A stretch of 64,000 nucleotides of DNA from Rhytidiadelphus loreus (GCA_947034895.1 OX344764.1:64213348-64277347); one strand, 5' to 3'; counted from the stretch's first letter, positions 1 to 13,670 are shown. Notes: generated by a model not told the origin, from the letters alone. Numbers and translations: made by a program.

Positions 1-3000
1 TTGTAAGACAAGGGTGAGTGTTCACTACTTGATGTGTCGGTGACAGCGTTGTGCTGGCCATAAACTCCGTACACAAATATGGCTATTACTGTGACAACGC
101 CAAACCTTACCCAGGCTTCCCAGTGCAGCTGCCAAAAACACGTACAGGAGTATTAGTTGTTTGTCTTCATATAAGTCATAAGGAATATACGCACACAAAT
201 CAACTGTGACGTAAAATTAACTCCTGTTCGCCAGAAACACCTCGTATTGCATCCATATAACACCAGTACAAGTGGACACAAGACACCCAACATAGCACAT
301 ACCAATTGACCTTTTAAACCCTGAATCCTTTTTTTGATTCTCGCATAAATGTACTCGTATCTATGTAAAAAAATATTATTCATCTCAAATTCATCACATT
401 GGTCATACAGGCAGGCTGTCTTTGAAAGATTCAAGCATCACTTGGGACGAAAGAGAAGACATTTAGACAAAACATTGCCCTGCAGCACTCTGTTCATCAT
501 CAGAATATAGACTTCGGAGCGTCTCGGGGTTAAGGAGGGCTTGCGATAATCAAATTAAAAGATAGAATGATAAGAATCAGAGATCACCTGAGCAAAAAGA
601 AACATGTTAAACCCAATGCTCAGCACTGGTAATAGAGGAACCCAGGGGCATGCAAAACCAGGTGGCCGCCTATACTCCTGCATGATTACGAAAAAAACAA
701 TACTGTCAAGAAAGAGCACCAAAAATTATCTCAAAGAAACAAAAGATTTTAGGCAACTTTCTTAGGCATCTGCGAACCTTTGCAAAATTATTGACACCCA
801 CAAAATGGTGAGAACCACAAACCTGGCGAGTGAGCAGAGGAATCGTCAGCAATCCCACCATCGCCATCAACGCTATACCATAGGCTAGTGGAGCGTCAGT
901 CCTGTAGCACAAACCAACTAAAAATCCCAAAAAACCGATACTCAATATGCATAGTATGGCTTCTTGCCACCGGGTGAGACCCTTCTGTGGAAGATGATCC
1001 TCTCGATAACGCCATTGATCTTCAGTGTCTAGTCGCAGCATGACAACGCATGCACATACTACGGAGTATGAAGCCTGTTGAGCACTCCACCAAAGTAAAA
1101 TAGATATCATGATTCTAGCAAAAGCAGCGAATCAAAGATTTACCTTGACCCGAACATAAAACATGACTCTGAAACAACAAATTATTCCTATTCATGAGAA
1201 ATTTGCAAGCCATAAAGCATCCATGTAGCATGATCGCATAGATAATACAGATCAGAAATCTGCAGAGTAAACAATATTCAGTTAAACTGACTAACAATAT
1301 TTCTTTAAACAAGGGGACTCCAACCAGTTAGCCTTACCAAGCAACCAACCGAGAGGATATGTGAAAGATGGCTGACATTAAAAAGCCCAGCCATGGTAGC
1401 TGCCACAGCACCAACCCATATTTGAGCTGCGACAGGTGTGTGATGCTTATCATGTATCTTTGCAAAAAATGCAGGCAGTAGACCGTCTCTTCCCAATCCC
1501 AAATACAAGCGGGACTGCACATGATAGCAAAAATAAGCTTGATCCAAATTGCTCTCGCTGTAAAACCGACGAATCAGACAACCAGAAGCCTTAACATCAA
1601 GCAAATTATCATAGGTGAACACCACAAAAGAGACCATTACGATAAAATACATTACTTCCAAGGAAAGAAATAATTGACAACATCTACAAAAGAGAGAAAG
1701 TCCGTACGACTTAATACCTGGACATAGAGACCGACAAGAACTGTAGTAGTCAAGCCACAGACGGCACCGACACTGATGAGGCTACTGACGAAGTTCAGTC
1801 CCTTTTTTGTAAAGGCATTGGCAAGCGGAGCATCTCCCCCAAGGTTGGTATAAGGCACCATACCAGTGACCACCAGACAGACAGCCACATACAGCCCTGC
1901 ACATACAAACAAGCTCACGAGTATGCCTATCGGCAAATCCCGCTGCATGCACAGTTACCGATTTCAGAGAAGGAAAGGAAGGGGCATCATGCTAGAGGAT
2001 TGTTGAAGGTCTGGAGAATCTTGTCACCGATCAACCACATGCTTCGGATAAAACACATACAGTTCATTCATTACTCAACGGTTCGAGAAGATGATGAACA
2101 GAACAATCGTGCCCAAAATGTACCTGCGGGTTTTTACTCTCCTCAGCGGAGTTGGCAACCGCATCAAACCCCACATAAGCAAAAAAAACAACAGTGGCCC
2201 CTGTAACTACAGCTGACCAACCATTCGGTGCAAACGGTGTCCAATTCGCTGTATCAATTTCGAAACTTCCCACCACAATCACCATCAGGACTATAACAAC
2301 CTGCATACGTTGTCATCCAAATCATCAAAGAACAACAAGTAACTTCGGAATAAGCACAGGAGGAAGTTTGAAAGAACAGAACAGGATGCACAAGGAGAAT
2401 TCTGTCCCCAACTATGCAAACAAGAAATCAACGAATTCTCGAAAAAATGAATAATTTGGAGATCGATAGTAAGAGAATGTACTGCCTCGGGGGGAAAATG
2501 CGCACCTTGGTTACAGTCATCACATCGTTAAGCAGAGATGATTCTCTGATACCTTGACATAGAATGATGGTGAGCCCAACCACTAACAAAGGTGCCACAA
2601 CGTTGATGGAGAACACTCCGTTACACAACTCTAATCCTCCTGGTCCTACCCATAGTGGCAATGCTTCCACGGCGGGAAAAAACTGTTTGATCAGATCGAA
2701 ACATTATACACTATTCCTCGGTTTTCTACTGCAGCATTATCAGGTAACGGAAGCAGCAACAAATGAAATTGAAGCATTGCCAAAGATAATAAAGTGATGC
2801 AAAAGTCTTCTGACGATATCCCAAGTCAAGACATAGCATTCTTGAGCCTGTTAGAGGCCATACTTCTGTGAAGAAATCATAGTTGAGCCATAAGAATGAT
2901 GGAGAGAACAGTGGAGAGGATGGTGGAAGAATCCAATCGCTGGAGAGAATTGTGGAGAATTAATAGGAGCCGACAAGTTAATTTAGTGTGCAAAATAATT

Positions 3001-4086
3001 ATGCAAATGTGCTTCGTAGGGGATGGTAACTGTGAAGCTCAAGAATCTTATGAAAGAAAAAACTAACTCAAATGAGTTATTAAAACAAAACAAACAGGCA
3101 GAATTTTTTTTTTAAATCTTAATTTGTGACCAACAACATAAGCCAGGCTCATCCTTTCATCTTAGAGTCAAACAATATGAGGGATCACACAATGAGTGTT
3201 AAGCGAGAAGCCATATTCTATCTCACCTGAAGAATAGTAACCAGATAACTAGCAAGGCTACGGCTAATGCTTGCCGCTCCGATGTGATAATCCAGCATAA
3301 GATGGCAGAAAACCAAAAACGCCGTGAGCTCATTGAAGGTGGAATATGAATATAAGTACGCGCCTCCAACCAGAGCTGGAAACCGACTAGAAAGTTCCGC
3401 ATAGCTGAGAGCGTTTGGCACGCACGCAGCTGCCGCCAATGCAAAACTCAACACCACACCTACATATAACAGGCAAACACTGGCCGATCAAAAGTTGCTC
3501 AACAGACGAATAATGCATCGTCATCAGGTTCATAACAATCAAACGATGAAATCAAAATCAAATCATAAACACAACACTAAAATGGCTGGAAATCACTTTC
3601 AATTAAGGAAATCTTACTTACTACAGAATTTCGACAATCGGTTGATTATACTTCCAGCAAGAAAATGAATACCGACTCAAATTCGCACCAACAAGAACAA
3701 AAAAAAATCCGCGGAAAGGCTATCAATAGAACACCTCGACAAGAAGATGAGCAGCACAGCTCAAAAAATTCAACCAAAAGGAACCGAAACCAAACCAAAC
3801 CAAACCTTTGGTTAAAAAAAAAATCAAGACATGTACCTGGCCCTGCATCGTGAGCCACGGTGCCCGTGATAACAAAAATGCCTGCACCAATGGACGCGCC
3901 AATTCCCAGAAGGATGAGATCCGCGAGCCCTAATTTGCGAATCAGACCGGGGCCAGCATTCCCTCCGTCTCGCTTCGCCAGAGTGTCGTTTGCAAACAGA
4001 GACGGCGCATGTTTGACACGCAGTGCGGAAGCGGAGAATTGAGACCACCACGATCCCGTTCGACGACGATGCAACAGAGAAGCCAT
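1..4086 (-). CDS. Cationic amino acid transporter (CAT family), 3' end cut by window
   Basis: Membrane permease of the APC superfamily, related to plant CAT proteins that carry arginine, lysine and other amino acids across the vacuolar or plasma membrane. Nine exons read on the minus strand: 4086-3837, 3459-3227, 2682-2506, 2300-2124, 1942-1718, 1514-1338, 1074-823, 677-588 and 128-1; every intron is GT-AG and the frame is continuous (about 569 residues, close to full family length). Landmarks: first membrane helix with GIGASIGAGIFVITGT in exon 1, then AGPGVVLSF across the first junction, CYAE-like SYAELSSRFP, YSYSTFNELTAF, the cytoplasmic loop AEESKNPQRDLPIGI across exons 4-5, and LFAQLHWEAWVRF across exons 8-9. 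The start ATG at 4086 gives a basic N-terminus (MASLLHRRR). The reading frame is still open at base 1, so the C-terminus lies outside. Which plant CAT subgroup it belongs to is inference. Confidence 0.93.
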
Positions 4087-4386
4087 TGCGAGATCAACCG
4101 AGAGCGCGCTCGCTCGGAAGAAAAATCGATCACAGACAGCGCCAGACAGATAGACGAAATGAGAAATTCTGGAATTAGTGATCATAAGCTATACATGCTG
4201 AGTGGATCGGAGAGGACGCCCGGACCTCCCGCAAGACCAACAATTTGGTCATCGTTGATCAGCGCCATCGCTGGTCCGAAGCAAGGAAACGGGAACTTTG
4301 GGAGTTCGTCGGGCTGCGTGCGAAGTGACCGAGGGAGGGGCTTTCAGCTTACGATATTTCGGTGAAGCTGCTAAGCTACTGTAGTG
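4087..4386 (-). promoter_or_regulatory. 5' leader and promoter region of the transporter gene
   Basis: CpG-rich stretch directly upstream of the transporter ATG, unlike the AT-rich DNA beyond 4400. No clear TATA box was seen. It ends at a motif (GCTACTGTAGTGTGTTC, 4375-4391) that recurs at 44766-44782 next to another GC-rich minus-strand 5' region. The transcription start cannot be placed from sequence alone. Confidence 0.4.
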
Positions 4387-4780
4387 TGTTCTAAAAGCGC
4401 CCATCTTCTTGAAACCGCCCCTATTTTTAGGTGGAGAATGGAGATGGGGTGATCCTTAAATGGACCATTATAGCAATTGAATGCACCAAAGAAAAATTGT
4501 TTTTCTCTTGTAAGAGCCAATCATTGTCTTTGATTTCCACACATTGCTTTACAAATTGCAAGTGGACAGATTTTGGGAGACCTATGGTCACAAACAAGTG
4601 CCTATGTCCAGAATCTTTGAAAATTTGTAACTAATTCAAAAATGCTTGGAAAAATACAAAACCACTTGTGTTAGGTTCCACATCCATTTTTCTTTCTCTG
4701 AAAAATGATAGAAAAATAATTTTGTCCACTTCAGCCTACCAAAAAGGCGGACCAGCTCTTAAATGGTCGCTTTTAGAGCA
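4387..4780. repeat. Short terminal-inverted-repeat element, GTTCTAAAAGC type
   Basis: The left end reads TGTTCTAAAAGCGCCCAT and the right end, on the other strand, reads TGCTCTAAAAGCGACCAT, so the two ends are imperfect inverted repeats of about 18 bases. The interior is non-coding and AT-rich. No clean target duplication was found. A related element lies at 44820-45130; both sit next to the GC-rich 5' region of a minus-strand unit. Confidence 0.5.
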
Positions 4781-4795
4781 TATTACCTTAATCGG

Positions 4796-6540
4796 GCTTC
4801 TACTAGGGTAACCCCTAAAGGAAGGAAGGAAGGACGGGGCCTATGCCCACGGATTCAAGCTTCACAATCCTTCCTCTGTTTGCTGCCATTTTGCAACTAA
4901 ATATGAAAAGAAATGCTTTACATTTAACCCATAAATGATGTGGAGGATGTTTTCTAACCCACAAAGAATCTCTATATGTAGGAAAGAAGTGCACTTAATT
5001 ATCTTCCCAACTTTGTGTGAAAAGGGAAGGTTTTCTATATTTGTTTGTCTTTCAATGAGTGCTTTTTCATTTTTTTAAACCAACAATTCACACGGTACCC
5101 AAACAAATGATTTCCATAGTGATTGGCTTGTCCTTTTAGAGCTAATTTTCAGAGATGAAATCCCATGTCTTCTTCTATCAATTCTAAAAAAATTCAGACT
5201 TTTTTGAGCAAATTTACACCTTCAAAAATTAGGAATTTTGGGTTATGGTCTTAACTAAAAAAGGTTCCAATTCAATCTATCTAGCATGGTCAAATATTAA
5301 ATTTAAAATCATTGGTTTTTCAATAGTTGCCATAATTGATTGTTGGTTTAGGACTTATCTGATCATCCATCCACATGTACAACAAACATCACTTAGGATT
5401 TCAATCCCCTTCTCTCTAAGTTATTTCTCTTTAAATTATTTCTCTTTCTTTTTCTTGTGTTTGGTGGGTGCTAGTTGTTGCTCTTACAATGGTCTCTCAA
5501 CTCTCAAGCTTGTTGTAAGCAATTGTCCATTGTGATGCTCTCACAACTCCTGTGACATACTTATGGTTGCTCTCCCTTTCTCTCTTCCCTCTTGCTTTGG
5601 GAATTTAGTAAGATGCCAACAACAATTGCTACAGTGAGGGTCTACAATTGAAGCTCCTATTTTCTTTTGCCATAGTTACACTTTTAGTTTAGGATTTTTT
5701 GTTGAGGTTTTGTAACTATTACATACTAAGGTTTTGTAAGCATTGTTTTGTGAGTGATATTTTGTTCACTTGGTGGATTTGTAAGGTTTAGGGTTTTTTC
5801 ACAAGGTGATGGGGTCAAAGAAGCATTAACAATCACAAGTTGAGGTTTCTAAGCTGGATCCTTGGCAAAGGACTCTTCTTACAGTTGAGAATCTTATTCC
5901 AAAGACAATAAATAGAGAAGAAAGGCTTACATCTCAAAATGCAAGGCAAAGGTCCAACAATGCAAGCTCAATAGAATTGAAGCAAATGGAATTTGTATTT
6001 ATTTTTTAGAATTAGAGTTGGAGGAAGAATCCATTGAGTGGGAGCAAGGAGATGCTATGTCAATGTAGAATAAGATGAACAACTAAGAGCTTCTTAGGGT
6101 TGCATTATTGATAGCTAATTCTAATAGGTCACATTTAACTACTTGTTCTAGCCCATTGTCAAGGAAGATTGTTTTGAAGAAAGCATTAAATCATAAGAAA
6201 GTAATAGAAGATTTGCCCAAAAGTGAGCATTTTATCTCCACAGTTGAAATAGAACAAGGACAATTGGATTCTTGGTTTTTTATGTTGTTGAATTCCTAAA
6301 TGGGTGTCTAGGTGTTGCCAATTGTGCCTTCCATACAGTGGACAATCTTGTTTTGTGCTAAATCCTACTAACTCTAAATGTGAACTTAAAACAAAGCAAT
6401 CTCCAAAAGTTAATAATTTTGGTCAGTTTTGACCAATGTGCACCAAAACTCTAAACCTTCAAATGAGAGTTAAATAAATTTATATTATGAATAGCCTAAG
6501 TGGTAGAGCATGTCATGTCCTTTTTGAAAGGGCAAAGCAC
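4796..6540. other. Spacer without a recognisable gene
   Basis: AT-rich, with short open frames only. A segment at about 5148-5225 (around GATGAAATCCCATGTCTTCT) reappears at about 8138-8215, so part of this spacer is an old dispersed repeat. Nothing else supportable was seen. Confidence 0.6.
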
Positions 6541-6544
6541 TCTT

Positions 6545-7470
6545 TAACCAAACTTCCTACTAAAAAGTATCCGTAGATGAAGTTTCACCTTTAAATTAAC
6601 CTAAAAAACTTCATCTATCAATTTCTATTGACATCTTGATCTAAATTCACTTTCAATTTTAGAATTTAGTTTATAGTTAATCCTAGTTCCTACAATTTCA
6701 ATTTCACTTGAATTGGGCAAATGATTACTACTTTCATTTAATTTTAAAACCAAACTTCATCCTATGTTATCTTCTTGAATTTTAATCTATTTTCTAAATA
6801 AAAATTGGTTATAGGATCTTCTAAAGATCTCCTAAGTGCTTCTAACTTCTAATTTTTTCATAGTTGTCTTCAAAAGATATTCATTGACCATCTACTTAAG
6901 AATCATTACTTTGGATTTTTACTTCTAATATTTTTTAAGGTTTTAATATTTTTAATTTGTGAAGCATAAAATTATGTATCTAAAATATTAAGACACTTAA
7001 AGATTGGACTTTCCTATTAAAAGTTACGGATAGATGAAGTTTGGCTTCTAGTTGGCATTTCAAAACTTCATCTACTATTTTCTATTGACTTGAAACTCTA
7101 AATTAACTTTTCTTTTAGGTTTAGAACTCTAACTTTGATCTAGATTCTACTATTTTTTTTTACTTTTCTTACATGGTTTTAACTACTTTTCATCTAAAAC
7201 TACTTTTTTTGACTACTAAACTTCATCCACTTGTATCTTTTTCTATTTTTCTATATTTTAAGAATTTGATGTATTTTTGAAATTTTGAAAAAATTAAATA
7301 CTCAATTCTAAATTCAAAGTTGAGTTCTAATAGACTTCACAAGGCCAATTGATCTATTTTTCAAGCTTGAGGCTAGTTGAATCGTTCTTAAAGCACGAAC
7401 TAGTAGTGGTTTTAGTATTTTCTTAATCCTATTCTAAAGTTCCTAAGACATACAATACGATTCTACTAAC
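6545..7470. repeat. Two diverged tandem units of about 460 bases
   Basis: A core of about 75 bases containing a small hairpin (GATGAAGTTT ... AAACTTCATC) occurs at about 6545-6620 and again at about 7010-7085, and later landmarks in each unit (AAACTTCATCC near 6758 and 7222) keep the same spacing. The same unit pair occurs at 15095-15990. Non-coding, heavily diverged. Confidence 0.55.
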
Positions 7471-8835
7471 AATGGTATGATGAGTTCTAACTCAAACAAA
7501 ATTTTGGAAATAAAATCTAACTAATGGTTGACAAAAATAAAAAAAGAACTTCAAAAACTAATGCTAAGCTTTTTAGGTAGTATGCATCTAAAGCTTCATT
7601 GTGAAAAAAACAAGACAAAATACAAGGGAACAAGAATGGGGTTTGTTAGAGGCCTAATAGCAAGGTCAAAGTTTCACAGTGAAGGCGGTTCCTCCACCAA
7701 ATTTAAATACACAAAGAGAGGAAAAATGTCATGACTTCTAAGTTCTAACTATAAACCACACAAAGTCAAAGCTTCGCCGTGAAGTGGGAGCTATAACAAA
7801 GAATAAAAAAAACTACCAAGGGTTCACAAAGATATAAGTGAGTCCACTAGAACAAGATAGGGATATTTAAGTATTTTAAAAACAAAACAAGTCTAACTTG
7901 GTTAGAACTAAAACTTAAACAATGACTTGAATAGCCCAATGAAATTCAACAAACACATGTCTAGCAAGTCAAGACTCTAGGGATCTTTCTCTAAAATAGC
8001 AATTCCTACACAAAGAGCTAGTGATAAATTACAACATAGAAACAATAATTCCAAAAGACTCAATAAAATCTCCAAACACAATTGTTACTAATCAAAATTC
8101 AAGAAACCTACATGAACAAGCAAAAAAATATTTAATTTTTAGAGATGAAATCCCATGTCTTCTTCTATAAGTTCTAGAAAATTTCAGACTTTTTTGTGAA
8201 AATTTGAAATTACCATGAATCTTTTATGGAAAAAAAGAAAGAAAATTGATATCAAATACAAAATATTCTCAAAAAAATTGAAAATTTCAGCATGTAGGTG
8301 TATTTTGTAGTGTAGAACATCATGATATAAAACAAAGTTATCTTGTTCTTTTAAAATTAAGAATCAACAAAACATGGTTATAGGCTTAAAAGTTTTATTG
8401 TAATAAAATACTGAATCTTAAGATTTTTTTCAAATTTTTCAACTAGAGTAGAAACCAAACTTGATCAACTTCATTTCATTAGACAATTGGTTTCAAATTC
8501 AAAAAATATAATTTATATGGCTAAAATTCACATAAAAAATGAAGAGCAAGGATTGGCCAAAATATACTACAAGAATGATCCATGGACAATGACACTAGAG
8601 TGTGAGGAAGGAGCAACAAGCATTTAGACTTGAGCTCTGAAGGAGCCTTTTATATTAAAAATAGAAATGTTAGAGTCATAAATGCTAATGTCAAATCCAA
8701 AATAGTAATGTAGAATGTATTGAATAGAAATTATTAAAAGTAATACATTCAAAAAGTAGTTGAATATTGCAATAAATGTGAGTTCTAAGTAGTTGAGTTA
8801 AGGTTTTGAGGTTGAAAGATGGGCCACAAATGAGT
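7471..8835. other. Spacer without a recognisable gene
   Basis: AT-rich. Contains repeated short words around TCAAAGTTTCACAGTGAAG (near 7665) and TCAAAGCTTCGCCGTGAAG (near 7765), and the second copy of the segment shared with 5148-5225. No conserved open frame. Confidence 0.55.
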
Positions 8836-8843
8836 ATCTATCT

Positions 8844-9410
8844 CTTGTGGGCTGCACTTAGTTCTACTACTAACAACAAATCATGTGCAAACAAGTGGTT
8901 TTTAATAAACTATAATTTCAATCTAAAATTTTGACTATTGTTTAATAATGACTATAGATTTCTGTTGCTAAAATTTCCAAGTCAAATAAAATATGAAATG
9001 ATTTCTAGAAGAGGTTGAAAATGAACTAAAATGGCATATTCTTCAACTCAAACAATTATAGAGAACACATTTAGATGATATATTCAACTCAAAATAAGCT
9101 TTCAATAAAAGGTTGTTTTTAGGATTTTTTTTCATTTTTTTTCATTTTTTTTCATTTTTTTTCTTATATAATATAGGGATGTGAAAATTATTTTTCAGTT
9201 CTACAGTGTATCTTTTTACTTCAAATTTTTTTAACGAATCATTATTAACAAATAAAAATATCAATAATTCAAAATATAAACTTTCAAAGTAGAAAAATCT
9301 ATTAATATTTTTTTAATTTTTAATTATTTAAAATTCAAAAAGTATATAGGGGATCCAAAGTTTTGTTTACACGTGGGTTCTAATGGATACTCTAAGTGAC
9401 CCCCCTCTAG
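8844..9410. mobile_element. hAT-like non-autonomous element, subfamily 1, copy A
   Basis: 567 bases flanked by an exact 8-base duplication ATCTATCT at 8836-8843 and 9411-9418. The termini are imperfect inverted repeats (left CTTGTGGGCTGCACTTAG; right, reversed, CTAGAGGGGGGTCACTTAG). The interior matches the copies at 10601-11162 and 36073-36646 along its length. It has no coding capacity. An 8-base duplication is typical of the hAT superfamily; the assignment is inference because no transposase is present. Confidence 0.85.
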
Positions 9411-9418
9411 ATCTATCT

Positions 9419-10592
9419 TCCACAACAATTACCATCACTAACTCAAAATTCATGTACAAATGAATTTCATCCATGTCATCCATTCATCATTAACATTTAA
9501 GAGTCCTTATTTGAAAACTATACCTTTGATCCTATGGATCATTTTGGGATGTTTATACTTGTGGGTTTATTTTAATTTTGACCACTTCATTTGCATGTTT
9601 AAGGAATAGTAATTTTTTCCATTTTTCCTTATTAATTTTGTTACATCAACTAAAGAAATTTAAGGCACACAAACTTCTTTTTGAAAACTAGAAAGGAAGA
9701 AGAATACAATAATTAACGTTTTGGCATTTTGTTTAAATATAAGAGTAATTCCAAAATATGAAAAAAAATTCAAACAAAGAATTCATAAATTCCATTAAAG
9801 TTGCTTTAGGGGTTTTAGAACCCAAAGACACCTTTGAGGTAAATTTGTAGAAGTAAGCCATCATACTATGGGCCATTTTTATTTTTATTTTTTCATTTAG
9901 GATTTTATGAATGATTCCTCATAGTAAATGGGTGCCAACTACTACTTCTGGCTTGAGCAAAGAAGCTTGTGGAATGCATTTTTTACTTACTTCATAAAAC
10001 TATTATTGAAAAATCTTTCTATAAAAGAAATTCATGTTTTTTGTAACATTAGATAAAAACATGACATGTTTTTGCAAAGAGAATTGCATCAAATACTCTA
10101 AGCTTGTGGATAGCAAAATTGTGATGGATGTTGCAAGAAACATGTGGATGTTAGTGGAAAAACAACTTGATGCTAAAACTAATGACTATGTTGTACAAGG
10201 CATCCGGAAAAACATAGTCATGTTTTTAGAGACATTTAAGAAAACATAAAATTGCCATGTTGACAAGGGCTTATGGTTTGATTATAGGTAAGTTTCTAGA
10301 AGTTATTAGGGCTAAGGTAAAATGCTAACCTAATGGAAAAAATTCAATGGAAGTGTAGATTCATAGCACCCTTTGAAAAAAAGGTGAACATGGCACTTGA
10401 TATGGCATGCTATATCATCATACTTTTACACTATTTTTGAGATGTCAAATGAGACATCTATATGTTTTTGAGATGTCAATTCAAATGTCTTGATGTTTCG
10501 TGAAGTTAATTTAGACATTTAGATGTTTTGAGACATCAATTAAAACATCATGTTCATCTTGATGTTCATCTTTGAAATTCTATATTTTACAT
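9419..10592. other. Spacer without a recognisable gene
   Basis: AT-rich. A 71-codon open frame at 10034-10249 shows no recognisable family. Near 10430-10570 the words GATGT and ACATC recur many times in both orientations, giving a degenerate repeat. Confidence 0.5.
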
Positions 10593-10600
10593 ATCCTACA

Positions 10601-11162
10601 CTGGGGGGGGCACTTACTTCTACTATAACAAACCACGTGCCAACAAGTGGTTTCTAATAAACTATAATTTCAACCTAAAATTTTGAACATTGTTTAATAA
10701 TGACTATAGCTTTCTATTGCCAAAATTTTCAACTCAAATAAAATATGAAATGATTTCTAGAAGAGGTTGAAAATGAACTAAAATGGCATGTTTTTCAACT
10801 CAAATAATTATAGAGGATACATTTAGATGACCATTGAGTCAATATTCAACTCAAAATGAGCTGTCAATAATGAATTATTTTTGGAAATTTTTTGTTCATT
10901 TTTTAGACAATTTTTTCTTATATAATATAGGGGTGTGAAAGTTATTTTTCAGTTCTACAATGTATCTTTTTACTTCAAAAATTTGTAACTGATTATTATT
11001 AACAAATAAAAATATCAATAATTCAAAACATAAACTTTCAAAGTAGGAAAATCTACTCATATTTTTTAAATTTTGTTTTATTTAAAATTCAAAAAGTATA
11101 TAGGGGGTCCAAAGTTTTGTTCGCACGTGGTTTCTAATGGACACTCTAAATGCCCCCCCCAG
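10601..11162. mobile_element. hAT-like non-autonomous element, subfamily 1, copy B
   Basis: 562 bases with exact 8-base target duplication ATCCTACA at 10593-10600 and 11163-11170. Ends read CTGGGGGGGGCACTTA and, reversed, CTGGGGGGGGCATTTA, a nearly perfect inverted pair. A CACGTG-type word lies about 30-40 bases inside each end. Closest relative in the window is the copy at 36073-36646. Confidence 0.88.
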
Positions 11163-11170
11163 ATCCTACA

Positions 11171-13257
11171 TGGTTTGTTATACTTCCTATCACCCCAATT
11201 GTATGAAAAGCTTGTCATCTCGTCTCTATCATTAGATGAAATTTAGCTCCTTGACAAGGTCACTAGCTCCCCTGAGTTCCTAGACTATAGGAATTCAACT
11301 ACATTAGTAATTTGACGTGGCTAAGAGATTGTCACATCAAATAATTTAATTTAATTTTAAAAAATTAAATATAAAAATTAAATTATTTATTTATTCTAGC
11401 CAACACTAGGTAGTTCACGGTATGGGGAATGGACTTGAAATAGCCCTCCAATGCCCTAAAAAACATCTAATGATATTCACAATAAGTGTTTTTTCAAGCC
11501 ATGTGATATAATTGCCAAATATAGAATACTATCTATGGTGTATTGTATATGGTATATGCAAATAAGAAATAATTGTCCCTACTAAAAAAAAAAGAATGAC
11601 AAAGCCATAATGGCATGTAAAGTAAGCAAAAAAACAAAATAAGAAGAGCAAGGTACTACACTTGGGAGGTAACAACTATAATAATAAGTCACTAAAAGAA
11701 CTCCACACTTTGAAATCTTGAAGCAAAAACAAGAGAAAAAAATGAAATGCGGGTGAACAACAAAAGTAAGAAGAAGTATGCTAACTATTGCATTTAGGAG
11801 GCAATGGCTACATTTAGAAGGTCATAGGTGACCACAATCCTAATTATAAACAAGAAAGACAAAATCCACACCATTCATCTTCAACAACTTGCAATTTGCG
11901 GCTACCACATCATTGTTGTCACAATGTATTCTATAATTGCGCTTTGACTATTCTATAACTAATCAATGACTTCCTTATGTCTATTATTCAACTATTCTAT
12001 GACTTTTATACAAGTCCTCTATGACTACTATACAATTGTCCTCTAAGTACTCTATAATTTATCTGTGACTCACATATCCATGTCTACAATTTTGCAACAA
12101 AATTTTAAAAAAGAAAGAGGAACTAAAACCTTTTAGGTTGCACCAAATTGTATAATACTTACAAGATGTTTACCAACAATGACCAAGAAATGAGTTTGTA
12201 GTAGTCATATAGTAGTCGTTTTTGGAAGAATAATCCTATTCATATAAAGAAGATACATATCTTATTTATAGAAATTTGCATATTCCATGATGGCATGGTA
12301 AGAAGTTAGAAGTTGTCTATTATATAGAAGTCACATTGAAGTCATCTAAAAAATGTATGTAGACTAATCTATGATTGTAGCAATTTCACATTATTTACTT
12401 ACATCTCTAGCTCCACATCATCTACTGCATCACTTGATGGATGAGAAATTGTAGATGTAGAAAGTGTTTCACCTATCATTTCCTAAATGACTTTGTTCAT
12501 TGGTGTTTGGAATTCATTGCAATGCATAGAATGACTCATTAGAGGGGATTTACCTTCTTTTAAAGACTGCGAGTTCATTGCAATTCCTTGTAGTTCTCAA
12601 ACTTGCAAGAATGTGTGCACTGTTGCAGTCTAACGTGGCAGGAGCAATGCCACATTAGATAATATTTAAAAAATATTTAAAAGAATATCATATAATAATA
12701 ATAATTATTATTATTGTAATTATAATTATAATTATTTAATTATTTTTTAAAATATTCTGATTGTTTCCAAGGCAAGGAATAGGCTTGAAACAACCCTCTC
12801 TTGCCCTGAAATCTCATCTAATGATACAATAACTATAGAAGAGTCACATTGGCTCACAACTTAGAATGTGAAATTTTTAAACAAGTTGGGTGCTTTAAAA
12901 GAAAACCTCGTTACTTTCAAGACAATCTAAATGATGTTTCTATTTTTTGTAACATAAAAACACCAATTTCAATGCAAAATTTGTGTTGAAATAACCTACA
13001 CCATGATAAGTTCTACAATAGGCTTAGCACAGAATTGTGAATTAGTAAATGCAAGGCATCCATCCATACTACACACAATAGAATAATGTCATAATAATAG
13101 AAATAAACAATTATGGCTAATAAAAATAGGCAACATGTTGTAAGCCTTTAATTACCTACTTCTGATAAATAAAATGCACAACTACAATAGGTTTCAATTT
13201 CATTGGAGATTTGATGTTATGTGGGTGCTTAGGCATCATCCATAGTGCCTTTCAAGC
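11171..13257. other. Spacer without a recognisable gene
   Basis: AT-rich, with simple AT runs at 11335-11395 and 12660-12760 (TAA and TTA tracts in inverted order). No gene or well-bounded element was found. Confidence 0.55.
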
Positions 13258-13670
13258 AATCACTAGTAGAAAATGATGTCCTGATCAACAAAAAATCATC
13301 AATTTTTTGTTAATGTGGGCACTGTATTGACCATTTTCACAATTTTTTGTTGATTTGGCACAAGATAACAAAATGGATAAATTTTTTTGTTAAAATTTGG
13401 TAGTACAACGTCCAAATCAACAAAACTATAAACACTTTTTTGTTCATTTTCACAAGTTTTTGTTGATTTGGCACAATGTAACAAAATGGTTAAATTTTTG
13501 TTACTTTTGGTAAGTCAACGTCCAAATCAACAAAATAATCAAGACTTTTTTGTTTATTTATACTTATAAAAGTTTTAATAAGTTTATGTCATTGGGGTAA
13601 AGTTTTAAATTCCTAAGGTTCAATTTTAACTAGAATTTTAATTTAATTTAACACTTTATTACTCACAATT

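Noticed and set aside
706..822. Coding extension beyond transporter exon 7
   Set aside because: The frame runs past a good donor (CGCCAG-GTTTGT at 823/822) into residues unlike the family; exon 8 continues the conserved sequence.
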